Origin: JANQFV01 sp964468185
GTDB lineage: Bacteria > Planctomycetota > Phycisphaerae > UBA1845 > Fen-1342
Reading direction: 5' to 3'
Length of the DNA: 64,000 nucleotides
NCBI GenBank assembly: GCA_964468185.1
Contig: CAYXTR010000004.1
Span: 1-64,000, forward strand
This document shows, one piece after another, positions 53,717 through 61,163 of the stretch. The stretch's first letter is position 1; each line of letters begins with the position of its first letter. The notes below the pieces were generated by a model. It did not search any database. It was not told the DNA's origin and saw only the letters and a program-made list of their open reading frames with translations. Position numbers and translations under genes: made by a program.

Positions 53717-55021
53717 TCTTCTTGCTATATCAGGACTTACGTCAAGCGAGCAGGAGCCGTCAAGGGCGGTCAATCCCGGGGGATTCGTGGATTCGGTGAC
53801 AACTTCTGATTGGTCGTTCTCGCCCCTGATCGCTAACGACTGCTGCGCTTTTTGCTGCGCCTCTGGTTCGATCGTTGCTGGCTCGGCGCCATCTGCTCCC
53901 GCCGCCCGGCGGAAATCCGTGTCAATGTCGATGCTCGCCATGTAGTGCTTGGCGGCGATCGCCGGGCTGTTCCCGATCCACTTGCACACCGTGGCGAGGT
54001 CATACTCGCGCATCAGTTCCGACTCACGCGACGCCCGCAGGTTGTGCCACAGGCGCGGCCAGGGCTGGAGACCGGCCCGCTTAATGATCCGGTTGAAGTG
54101 TGTCCGCAGGTTCTCACGGCCGCGCCAGCCCTCAAACACGAACTCGGCTCCGTCCTCCGCGTGCTCGAACAGCACGAGCAGTGCTTCGCGCACTTCCGGG
54201 AACAGCGGCACCAGTCGCGTCGCGTACGCTTCGCGGTGTGCTTGCTTCGGGCAGGTCACGAGCAGCGTCCCGCGTGACCAGTCCAGATCGCGCCAGCGCA
54301 ATGCGAATGGCTCGCTGGGTACCCGGAGTCCACCGAACCGCGCCAAAGCGATGAGAGCCCTCCATTCGGCGTCTGGCGCGGCCTCCATGACGCGAGCTAT
54401 GTCGGACTGAGAGATGAATCGCTTGCGGGCTTCGTTCGCCTGATGTCCGCCGGCGATGCCCTCGAAGACATTCTCCGACGCCAGCCGCCAGCGCACTGCT
54501 TTCCGCCACAGCGTGCGACAGGCGATGATGCGGCGTGCCACCGTCGCAGCCGACAGCCCTTCGCCCTTCTCTTTGTCGGACAGCCACGCCCGGAACGTAT
54601 CTGCGTCCGCCGGCGTGATATTCCGCATGGGCCGATCCACGCCAAAGTGCCTTTCGAGGTTGCGTCGGGTGTGGCCGTAGAAGGTCTGCGTAGACGGTTT
54701 CAGGCTCATCGAATCGAAATAGCGTTGCAGGAACGCTCCGAGCGTCGTATCGGCCAGGCCGACGCCGCCATCGACGAGCCCGACCTTACGCAGCTTCGCA
54801 AGTGTCGGCTCATCAAGCTCGCGGAGCCAGTGCAGGATATCCGGATCGTGCGGTCGCCGGTTCAGCCGGTCGGCGATCAGCCGCTCGACCTTTGCGAGAA
54901 GGTCCTTCGCGCTCCTCACCGTCACGCGGCCGAGGCGAATCACGCGCCGCGGATTCTCGTTTGGAACGAGGCCGAACTCGATACGTCGCAACCCGCCACC
55001 GTAGGTGATCAAACTGGCCAT
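53654..55021 (-). CDS. int: Tyrosine recombinase/integrase
   Basis: A 455-residue site-specific recombinase, as integrated. A core-binding SAM-like domain (about 95-180) precedes the catalytic domain. Arg I is in GGLRVPSEPFALRW, Lys in CPKQAHREAYATRL, the HxxR-like box is LWHNLRASRESEL, and the nucleophile Tyr is in AIAAKHYMASI. The last residues (WAQLDSN then QRPADYESAALTN) are encoded by the att core and the tRNA antisense strand, so the tail is not the native one (see findings). ATG 55021 sits one base after the preceding HTH gene's stop. Confidence 0.92.
   Translation of the reverse strand: MASLITYGGGLRRIEFGLVPNENPRRVIRLGRVTVRSAKDLLAKVERLIADRLNRRPHDPDILHWLRELDEPTLAKLRKVGLVDGGVGLADTTLGAFLQRYFDSMSLKPSTQTFYGHTRRNLERHFGVDRPMRNITPADADTFRAWLSDKEKGEGLSAATVARRIIACRTLWRKAVRWRLASENVFEGIAGGHQANEARKRFISQSDIARVMEAAPDAEWRALIALARFGGLRVPSEPFALRWRDLDWSRGTLLVTCPKQAHREAYATRLVPLFPEVREALLVLFEHAEDGAEFVFEGWRGRENLRTHFNRIIKRAGLQPWPRLWHNLRASRESELMREYDLATVCKWIGNSPAIAAKHYMASIDIDTDFRRAAGADGAEPATIEPEAQQKAQQSLAIRGENDQSEVVTESTNPPGLTALDGSCSLDVSPDIARRWAQLDSNQRPADYESAALTN
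53696..53716 (+). repeat. attL core (in the tRNA 3' end)
   Basis: 21-bp copy of the direct repeat, covering the T-loop, the T-stem 3' half, the acceptor 3' strand and the discriminator of the tRNA. The integrase frame on the minus strand reads through it in the phase W-A-Q-L-D-S-N. Confidence 0.9.
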
Positions 55022-55022
55022 G

Positions 55023-55247
55023 CTACACACGCCCCTTTCGCTTCGCGTCCAGCGTGCAAACAATGCCGAAATACGCGGCCAGTTTGTCGGCAAAATCGAG
55101 CCGCAAACTCTGCTCATTATCGCGGAACTTCCGCAGCACTTGTCGCTTCAAACCCGACCCCGCTTCAATCGCCGAAAGCGTCTCGGTTGTCTGCCGCAAT
55201 TCCTGCCGCAGTAATTCGGTCATTGTGCCGCGCGTTTTTCTCGCCAT
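55023..55247 (-). CDS. Cro/C1-like helix-turn-helix regulator
   Basis: A 74-residue DNA-binding protein: MTELLRQELRQTTETLSAIEAGSGLKRQVLRKFRDNEQSLRLDFADKLAAYFGI, given as a span, has the helix-turn-helix layout of small phage repressors (GSGLKRQVLRKF as recognition part, then LRLDFADKLAAYFG). It is immediately upstream of int on the same strand (1-bp gap), so it probably controls int or excision. ATG 55247. Confidence 0.78.
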   Translation of the reverse strand: MARKTRGTMTELLRQELRQTTETLSAIEAGSGLKRQVLRKFRDNEQSLRLDFADKLAAYFGIVCTLDAKRKGRV

Positions 55248-55392
55248 AGCTGCCACCCTGTTGTTGGTTTGTAACAAGTATTCCTCACATTCTCGCCGAT
55301 GTCAAATCGCGTTGTTTTGATGCCGCGTTTCTCGCGTCTTTCTCAGCCATATTCGGGCCGGAAACCTCCCGGCAATTCGGGGCGGTAAGTGC

Positions 55393-55547
55393 CCACTTCG
55401 CGGGGGGTGGCTGGCTGGTAGTCCGGCGGTAGGCCGCAGGCGGTAGGCCGCAGGCGGTGTGATCCCCGCCGACCCGCGGGGCCGGGCGGTATGGGACCTG
55501 AGGGCCGGACCCCCGGACCACCGGACCCCCTGGGGACCTGAGGGCCG
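55393..55547. repeat. GC-rich repeat cluster
   Basis: A non-coding GC-rich stretch inside 55278-55645 with three repeat kinds: a copy of an 18-bp dispersed element motif (55393-55410), a 14-bp unit GGCGGTAGGCCGCA twice in tandem plus part (55425-55459), and GGGACCTGAGGGCCG twice (55493-55507, 55533-55547). No gene is supported; the open frames on both strands are low complexity. Confidence 0.7.
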
Positions 55548-55645
55548 ACCCCCCGCGAAGCGGACGGCCGATCGACCGCGACGACGGACGACCTGACAAC
55601 CCTCACGGCGGGCGGCACCCGCGCGAGCGGTGCCCCCGCGTGTAT

Positions 55646-55735
55646 GTATCCCGTAGGGATACTGTGATAGTGGCAACTGGTTGCCATAAGCAGCGGCAAC
55701 CCATTGCCACTTATAACCGGCAACCCATTGCCGGT
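55646..55735. promoter_or_regulatory. Array of dyads: origin or operator candidate
   Basis: Four inverted repeats: GTATCCC-GTA-GGGATAC (55646-55662), then GGCAAC-TG-GTTGCC (55672-55685), GGCAACCCATTGCC (55695-55708) and a longer-armed copy AACCGGCAA-CCCA-TTGCCGGTT (around 55716-55736). The last three begin 23-24 bp apart. They lie just after the stop of the winged-helix gene. Regular spacing suggests multiple binding of one protein, as at an origin or an operator. Confidence 0.7.
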
Positions 55736-55759
55736 TGGAAACTGCTCGACCGTGCGGCA

Positions 55760-56215
55760 TCACTTCACACCGCCGGGTCGGTTCAGGCGGTACACGCTGG
55801 GTCCGCCACTCAAGGAGCCACGCTTCTCCCGGTCAATCAGCCCCGTGCTTTGGAGCCGATTCAGGGAGTATCGAACGCTGCGTTTGCTGCATCCGGTTCG
55901 CCTCGCTAAGTCCAAAATGCTCGCCGTAACCGTTCCGTCCGGTTTGGCGTGCCGGTACAACAGCAGCCACACCGCGATATCCGAGCGGTATAACCGCGGC
56001 ATGGCTACGTCGATAAAAGCATGCAGCAAAGAAAACCGTTTTTGGACCCGCCGACCGGTCTGCTTTTGGCCGTTCGTTTGGCGAGATTTGGCATGCGATA
56101 ATTGCCCGTTCGACCCTGCGGAACGTCGCGATTCGTCCCGCACAGCCCCGGCGTCCAGGGGCGATGGTTCCTGCCCTACCGGGATTATTCGCGGTTTGTG
56201 CGTACTTGTGTTCAT
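55760..56215 (-). CDS. Winged helix-turn-helix protein
   Basis: A 151-residue protein. The first ~60 residues are basic and polar. From about residue 62 a winged-helix domain follows: YRSDIAVWLLLYRHAKPDG...SILDLARRTGCSKRSVRYSLNRLQSTGLIDREKR, with a clear helix-turn-helix and wing (a pattern of plasmid/phage replication and control proteins). ATG 56215 lies 27 bp after the DnaB-like gene's stop. It is the best candidate to bind the dyad array just downstream. Confidence 0.75.
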   Translation of the reverse strand: MNTSTHKPRIIPVGQEPSPLDAGAVRDESRRSAGSNGQLSHAKSRQTNGQKQTGRRVQKRFSLLHAFIDVAMPRLYRSDIAVWLLLYRHAKPDGTVTASILDLARRTGCSKRSVRYSLNRLQSTGLIDREKRGSLSGGPSVYRLNRPGGVK

Positions 56216-56242
56216 GTTTTCACGCCGTATTGCGGGCGGTAT

Positions 56243-57127
56243 TCAGCCGCGGATTTCGTCAGAAGTCGGCAGGTTTGGGGCGTTTTTGGCGCCGGTTTCC
56301 GTCGAATCGAATCGTTGAATATCGCGACGAAATCGCAGCGGAATATCCCGCGTTTCGCCGTGCCGGTTCTTGAGGCATTTGAGCGTGACATATTCGCCCG
56401 AATCATCCTGCGGAATGATCGCGTACGCTGAGTCGCATCCATACTCGAGCTCGGACGACTCGCGGAAGCTGGCAAGGTTCATGGTGTCACCGCCGTACGT
56501 GCTCTGGCCGTTCTTGCTCTTGCCGCGGGACATGGCTGAAACAACGAGTATGGCGTAAGTGCCACCCGCGAAGCTGCGCAGGGAATCCATCAGTTTGTTC
56601 GTCGCAAGCCGCTTGTCGGTGTGATCGCCCGCCGGTTCAATGCGCTGAAGGTAGTCGAGGACCAGCAGCTCAGCCTTGAAGTCGTCGCCCGCCTCAACAA
56701 TGCGATTGAGATTAAAAGGCCCATTCGCGAACGCGATCCGGCCGGCGATGTCGTTGAGCGTGCAGAGGGCGTCTTCCAGCCGGGGGCGGTGCGCTTCGGT
56801 CAATTCCCGCTTGCTGATGATGTCCAGCCGCACGCCACTGAGGCGCGCCAATTGACGGTTCAGCAGCGTCGTCGGATCCATTTCAACGGATACGACCAGG
56901 GCGCGCAAGTCCTGATGCTTGCGCAGCGCGTCAACGACGGCCTGCATAGCGAAGGCGGTCTTTCCGGCGCCAGGGGCACCGCCGATCAACGTGATTCGCT
57001 CCGGGGCAAGCTCGAAGTGACATAACCCGCCCGCCCCCACACAAAACCGCCGCGGCGGTGGCGCGAATAGGGACTCCCGCCAAGCTGACACTGCAGCGAC
57101 GCCACTCGTGTATGTGCCGTCCGACAT
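56243..57127 (-). CDS. DnaB/RepA-like replicative helicase ATPase
   Basis: A 294-residue RecA-fold ATPase with Walker A GGAPGAGKTAF (near residue 45), a VVSVEMD strand, Walker B ELLVLDYLQRIEP and an H4-like VVSAMSRGKSKNGQ loop, followed by SELEYGCDSAYAI and KNRHGETRDIPLRF, all typical of the DnaB C-terminal domain. The N-terminal DnaG-binding domain of DnaB is missing, so it is a helicase core as in RepA-like or phage enzymes. ATG 57127 overlaps the primase stop (TGATG), so both are co-translated. Confidence 0.85.
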   Translation of the reverse strand: MSDGTYTSGVAAVSAWRESLFAPPPRRFCVGAGGLCHFELAPERITLIGGAPGAGKTAFAMQAVVDALRKHQDLRALVVSVEMDPTTLLNRQLARLSGVRLDIISKRELTEAHRPRLEDALCTLNDIAGRIAFANGPFNLNRIVEAGDDFKAELLVLDYLQRIEPAGDHTDKRLATNKLMDSLRSFAGGTYAILVVSAMSRGKSKNGQSTYGGDTMNLASFRESSELEYGCDSAYAIIPQDDSGEYVTLKCLKNRHGETRDIPLRFRRDIQRFDSTETGAKNAPNLPTSDEIRG

Positions 57128-58110
57128 CACGCACCCCCCCGCGAAGTGGCTGCCCGTTGCCAGCCGCACTTAATCGTCCGTTGCACCTCACGCGGCGGAA
57201 GGCCGAGATCGAGCGCGCGCTCCTCCAGCAGTGCCAGGCACAGGTTCAGCGGCCCGCCGAGTTCGGCAACATTCGCAGCAGCGCTGTAGAGTCGGCGTTG
57301 CCGTTCGCCCACATCAACCCCCTCGCCGCGAATGAACTGCATCGTCAGCCGATTGAGTCTTTGGGATGCATTGCTGCCGTTGATCTGCTCGTACCGCGCT
57401 TGTTCCTCGCGTTTCGCATCTGCCACGCATGCAGCCCATAGCTCCCTCGCCGGCTCACTTCGCGGGGGGGCCGCCGGCAGTTCAAACGTCGCCGGTTGTT
57501 GTGCCTGTTCCTGAATCCAGCCGATCGGGCGGCACAAGTCACGTGTGAGAAGACAGCGTTTGTGAAGCCCAGTCTTCGGATGCCGACTATTCGGAGCACG
57601 GAAGCACCGCACTTTGTCGTAGATCGCCGTATCCACCTGCACGTCCGCTGCGCCGGCAATCCGTTCAGCGAAACGCCGGGACACTCGATGGAAATCCGTA
57701 CCGGGTTCGGGGTCCCACGCGGCCGTGGGTATTCCCACATGAAACCCCTTGGCACCGGAGTAGAACACGAGGGCGTGACCGTCCGGCAGGTCGAATGCGG
57801 CCGTGATATGTGCAATCAGCGTCCGCGTCGGCTCGATCGCTTCGGCGGGGTTCTCGCGGTCGATGTCGAACCACAACCACTGCGACCAGCAACGACCGGC
57901 GAAGCGCGCCGTCGAGCCGGTTCCCCGCATGTGGTCCTTGAACGCCCCGCCGAAGCAGAATGCTGAGAGGTACGCCTCGTGATCTACATCCGCCCGCTCA
58001 TCGCACGCGGCGAACGCGCGGAAAGCTCTACTGAAATCGACCAACTTTCGCGGTTGTCGCGTATCGCCGCGCACAATGAAGCCATAGGGATAATCAGTAG
58101 CAATGGGCAC
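57127..58110 (-). CDS. Archaeo-eukaryotic-type primase (AEP superfamily)
   Basis: A 327-residue primase-polymerase-like protein. The metal Asp pair is in WLWFDIDRE (near residue 78), the nucleotide-binding S-x-H motif is in FYSGAKGFHVGIP, and the third motif lies in RCFRAPNSRHPKTGLHK, with the R-x-x-N-S and KTGL pattern of AEP primases in mobile elements. The C-terminal ~100 residues are helical. It is coupled to the DnaB-like helicase by TGATG, so the two form a primase-helicase unit. GTG 58110 is chosen for length; the ribosome site is poor. Confidence 0.85.
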   Translation of the reverse strand: MPIATDYPYGFIVRGDTRQPRKLVDFSRAFRAFAACDERADVDHEAYLSAFCFGGAFKDHMRGTGSTARFAGRCWSQWLWFDIDRENPAEAIEPTRTLIAHITAAFDLPDGHALVFYSGAKGFHVGIPTAAWDPEPGTDFHRVSRRFAERIAGAADVQVDTAIYDKVRCFRAPNSRHPKTGLHKRCLLTRDLCRPIGWIQEQAQQPATFELPAAPPRSEPARELWAACVADAKREEQARYEQINGSNASQRLNRLTMQFIRGEGVDVGERQRRLYSAAANVAELGGPLNLCLALLEERALDLGLPPREVQRTIKCGWQRAATSRGGA

Positions 58111-58137
58111 AGGGGGCGCTCAGTTTCGCTGCAGGCC

Positions 58138-58671
58138 TTACAGGTCCAAATCATCCGGGGACGTCGCCGTGCGCCGATCACCGTTGTTTCCAGAGACTTC
58201 GGGAGAGGGGCCAAAGGCCGCGTCCTCGACGGGCACTTCGTCGAGCGCCTCGAAGCTGCGGATGCAGTTGTACGGTACGCCGTCTGAATCCTCCCGCCGA
58301 GTAACGTGGACCGTGTAACGCATTCGGGCAGAGGCATGCTCGCCGTTTTCCAATTGGTCGAGGTTGCTAATCCCGAGACGACCCAAGTCGCGTTTGGTCA
58401 TGGGCATTGCCGCCGGGGTCAACCAGGCGTCATGAAACACGGACCGCCCGGCATGCTCACCTTCTGCAATGGCGAAGACGACTTTGACCCCCGGCGTTTC
58501 CTTCCGGGACCGAAAGAGCGAAATGTCTTTGACGCTGCAGGTATACCAGCCCGTGGGAATCGGCTTGTAGTCTTCCGCTTCTTCCGCCTGATCCCACGCG
58601 CGCCGTAAATCTTCTGTATCGCCTGCCAGAATATCGCGCAAGCGACGACGATTCTCTGTATAATTGTTCAC
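58138..58671 (-). CDS. DUF669-like protein (phage DNA-metabolism type)
   Basis: A 177-residue protein resembling DUF669: YKPIPTGWYTCSVKDISLF, GVKVVFAIAEGEHAGRSVFHDAWLT, DLGRLGISNLDQLENG and MRYTVHV. These proteins lie beside recombinases, single-strand-binding proteins and replication genes in many phages and may bind DNA; this role is not proven. The tail is polar (SPDDLDL), like that of single-strand-binding proteins. GTG 58671 follows AGGAG. A strong hairpin lies just upstream. Confidence 0.72.
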   Translation of the reverse strand: MNNYTENRRRLRDILAGDTEDLRRAWDQAEEAEDYKPIPTGWYTCSVKDISLFRSRKETPGVKVVFAIAEGEHAGRSVFHDAWLTPAAMPMTKRDLGRLGISNLDQLENGEHASARMRYTVHVTRREDSDGVPYNCIRSFEALDEVPVEDAAFGPSPEVSGNNGDRRTATSPDDLDL

Positions 58672-58688
58672 GTACTACTCCTGGTTTA

Positions 58689-58721
58689 CAGGGGCCCGGC
58701 GCAACTCCGGGCCCCTGTTTT
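58689..58721. repeat. 11-bp GC hairpin before the DUF669-like gene
   Basis: CAGGGGCCCGG (58689-58699), 7-base loop, CCGGGCCCCTG (58707-58717), then TTTT. In the plus direction it has terminator form. In the direction of the genes (minus) there is no U-tract after the stem; it lies a few bases before the ribosome site of the DUF669-like gene, so it might act on its mRNA. Confidence 0.8.
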
Positions 58722-58731
58722 AGCCAAAGTG

Positions 58732-59121
58732 TTATTCCAAATTGAAGGCCTTTCGCGCGGCGCGTATGCGGCGCTCAAGTTCGCGGAAATTGTCTTCGAT
58801 AATGCCGCAGTCAAACGTGTATGCCGCCGATGGGAAGCTGAACATCCCCGCGGGGCATTCTGTGTCCCCATGTTTCGCACAGCTCGCCTCTCTGAGCAGG
58901 CCGGCGATCCGCGCAGCGGACTCACCGGCATCCGGAAAGGCCTGCTGAAAGCGGAATTCCCAGAGCGAGCCACCCGGATAACATTCGAGGTGTGGGCCCG
59001 GCTGCTGGGAATCGCTGCATCCCGCCCGCGGGCAACGATGCATCCCAAAGAACAGCCCACTGACGGCATCAGTGACATCAATGAGCGCGATCAGTTGATT
59101 CTGGCTGAGTTCAGTTGACAT
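58732..59121 (-). CDS. Hypothetical protein
   Basis: A 129-residue protein with eight Cys or His residues, including CPRAGCSDSQQPGPHLEC and CAKHGDTEC, which could bind zinc, but the spacing fits no finger I know. The C terminus is helical (FRELERRIRAARKAFNLE). ATG 59121 follows a perfect GGAGG at six bases. It overlaps the end of the AlpA-like gene by 11 bases, so the two are co-translated. Confidence 0.72.
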   Translation of the reverse strand: MSTELSQNQLIALIDVTDAVSGLFFGMHRCPRAGCSDSQQPGPHLECYPGGSLWEFRFQQAFPDAGESAARIAGLLREASCAKHGDTECPAGMFSFPSAAYTFDCGIIEDNFRELERRIRAARKAFNLE

Positions 59122-59329
59122 CGAATACCTCCTCCCGATCCTTCGCCCAATTTTCCAGCGTGCTGCGCCGCCATCGCCGTAGCCGCCCCACTCTTACTGA
59201 GGGCGGCAAATCGCCCACCCGTACCAGTCGTCGCGTCGTCGAATTACTCACTCCGAGCCAGCGCGACACATCGTCAATTGATAACATCCGGTCATGCACT
59301 TGAGGCATTTCCTTTTGCTGTCTGAGCAT
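59111..59329 (-). CDS. AlpA-like excisionase/HTH regulator
   Basis: A 72-residue DNA-binding protein: MLSIDDVSRWLGVSNSTTRRLVRVGDLPPSVRVGRLRRWRRSTLENW, the HTH_17/AlpA pattern found in excisionases and in the alpA genes of phage satellites. It probably controls excision or the replication operon. ATG 59329 follows GGAG at seven bases. It is the first gene of the replication block (AlpA, unknown, DUF669, primase, helicase, winged helix) and begins 83 bp after the iteron-like array. Confidence 0.8.
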   Translation of the reverse strand: MLRQQKEMPQVHDRMLSIDDVSRWLGVSNSTTRRLVRVGDLPPSVRVGRLRRWRRSTLENWAKDREEVFDVN

Positions 59330-59411
59330 AACAATCTCCGTTAACAGGCCACTAGAAGCCACAGCCGGCGTGTGGCAACAGGGGAAGGGTAGCCGCCACA
59401 GGAAAACCAAA

Positions 59412-59455
59412 CAGGGGATAAACAGGGGGTAAATAGGGGGTAAATAGGGGGTAAG
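59412..59455. repeat. Four 11-bp iteron-like direct repeats
   Basis: Units CAGGGGATAAA, CAGGGGGTAAA, TAGGGGGTAAA and TAGGGGGTAAG start at 59412, 59423, 59434 and 59445. The 11-bp period puts each copy on the same face of the helix. They lie upstream of the replication genes, in the gap 59330-59636 that holds no gene. This is the usual form of iterons at replication origins. Confidence 0.85.
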
Positions 59456-59636
59456 TCCGTGACAAGAGCCCGCGCCCTGGCGCGCATTTGGCGCACGCGA
59501 GTGAATTGCCGATACCCCCTCCCCAAAAAGGAGATTTGCCCCCTTGGGACAACCTGCCGGATGGGCACATTCGGGTATCCACCCCCTAGCCCCACCCCAA
59601 AACCGGATGTCTGAACCCGCAGGACGCCGCGGCGGC

Positions 59637-60509
59637 TCAGGGGAGTTCTTCAGCGGCCTGCTTGCGCGGATTCATAATACGCTGGGCGAGCCTCACTCCC
59701 AGCTTTGTCAACCAATATCCACCCCGGCCACGCCCCCCAGATCCCAGCACTCCGCGTTTCGCGAGGGCAGTGATCGCTTTGCGCAGATCTACGCTTTCAG
59801 ACTTGGCTTTTCCTTCCACTTTGGTGATAATCTCTTTAGCGATCAGACGATGTTCCGCATCCTCAACTTCTGTATCAAATAGGCACCGCAGAACCCCCCG
59901 CTGGAAGTCCGACAAACTGTTCAATACTTCTGCCTCACTGGCATTGCTGTCACCCCCCACCGCACCGCAAGCGCCGTCTATAGCAGATTTCAGCAAATCG
60001 CAGTCGCGGTCCCATGAGGTCTTCCCGCGAAACAATGCCCCGATCCGATCCCTCAATCCAATGAACGGTATCGTCTTAACAATGAACGGTATCGCGTTAA
60101 CGTCGTTGCTGTCGTCGCTCCAGCCGTGAACAGTCGAATCGTCGCCGCCAAATGCACCAAAGAACGCCACCGCGACAGCGACGCACTGGTCTAATGGCAT
60201 TTCGTCATAAACATCGACCCCCTTGATTCCAATCGATCCGTCGTGCAGATCCTCCTCCCCCTTGATTCCAATCGATTCGTCGTGCAGATCCTCCTCCCCC
60301 TTGATTCCAATCGATCCGTCGTGCAGATCCTCCTCCCCCTTGATTCCAATCGATTCGTCGTGCAGATCCTCCTTGTTCCTGGCGTCGCGCCAGCGATTCA
60401 GCGGGGCCGCTAGCGCCTCCTGCGCGTCAGCGGTCTGCACGATTTGTCGGACCCGAGTCCACTCAATACGTAGCCGTTGAATCAAGTCGATGTCGGCGTC
60501 ATATCGCAT
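59637..60509 (-). CDS. Hypothetical protein with 13-residue repeats and winged-helix-like end
   Basis: A 290-residue protein. Residues ~47-97 hold four copies of a 13-residue repeat (EEDLHDGSIGIKG / EEDLHDESIGIKG alternating). The middle is acidic. The last ~90 residues (FQRGVLRCLFDTEVEDAEHRLIAKEIITKVEG...LRKAITALAKRGVLGSGGRGRGGYWLTKLG) look like a winged helix. No family is recognised. ATG 60509 follows GAAGGGAAG. The base use (more AT) differs from the host. Confidence 0.7.
   Translation of the reverse strand: MRYDADIDLIQRLRIEWTRVRQIVQTADAQEALAAPLNRWRDARNKEDLHDESIGIKGEEDLHDGSIGIKGEEDLHDESIGIKGEEDLHDGSIGIKGVDVYDEMPLDQCVAVAVAFFGAFGGDDSTVHGWSDDSNDVNAIPFIVKTIPFIGLRDRIGALFRGKTSWDRDCDLLKSAIDGACGAVGGDSNASEAEVLNSLSDFQRGVLRCLFDTEVEDAEHRLIAKEIITKVEGKAKSESVDLRKAITALAKRGVLGSGGRGRGGYWLTKLGVRLAQRIMNPRKQAAEELP
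60223..60378. repeat. 39-bp tandem repeat inside the gene above
   Basis: Four near-identical 39-bp units beginning at 60223, 60262, 60301 and 60340. Units 1 and 3 match each other, as do 2 and 4 (GATCC against GATTC), which suggests the pair was duplicated as a 78-bp block. The length is a multiple of three, so the reading frame is kept. Confidence 0.9.
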
Positions 60510-61163
60510 ATTTCACTTCCCTTCTGGCGGATCCCCCCGGGCGTGCGAGCGGGAAGGGAAGGACCGCTACGCGCGCCCGGGGCCGGTCGGAGCAACCCGA
60601 CCGCCGCCATTGAATTGCGGGTCAGTATACCACGCTTGCAAACCCCGTTCTTGCGAAAACAGCATGTTAAGATGGGCGAGATAGAAATGATAAACTAGCT
60701 AAACTAGAAACCCTAGCTCTATCCCCCCCTGCCATGCGGCAATTCTGAACCAGCCGCTGCTCGTGCGCCAGCGTTTCCGAACTGCAACATGTCCCCCAAC
60801 GCCAAGCGTCATTGCAGAAGCACTACAATCTGTCACCCCTATTTACCTGTTCGGTTCTGCGGCGAGTAACGCGGCGAAGCCGGGTCGCAACCGCGCACGA
60901 CCCGAAAACCGCGCGCGTTTTCCTCAGATAAGCACTACCCCGTCAGGCAAACGGGGTAGGGGGCGTGGTTCAGATTTGGCGGCGCGGATGGGACCCACCC
61001 GCGCGGTGGGACTCGTGCCCGCGCCTTGCCCACGACTCCACGCGCCTCGCCGCACCTCTCACCGCGAAGCAGTCGCCCGGTCGTCCAATCAGCCTCGCAG
61101 CAAAGCGGCCCACCGCCGGCGTAGCAACCAGCAGCGGGCCGCGGAGAATCGCCTCGCGGTGCG
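60510..61163. other. Non-coding region with hairpins
   Basis: A 654-bp stretch without a convincing gene. It holds an AAACTAG repeat (twice near 60693-60710), a perfect 9-bp hairpin CTACCCCGT-CAGGCAA-ACGGGGTAG (60935-60959), and CCCACC-CGCGC-GGTGGG near 60990-61008. The first hairpin could end transcription from the three small genes at the right end of the element. The long open frame on the plus strand is Arg/Ser/Ala-rich and not protein-like. Confidence 0.55.

Noticed and set aside
55302..55763. Coding region on the minus strand between the HTH and winged-helix genes
   Set aside because: Pro/Arg/Gly-rich low-complexity frames that read through repeats and dyads; overlapping frames are equally open.
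59341..59595. 84-codon open frame on the minus strand over the iterons
   Set aside because: It is a translation of the 11-bp repeats and flanking palindromic DNA, without a family or good start.
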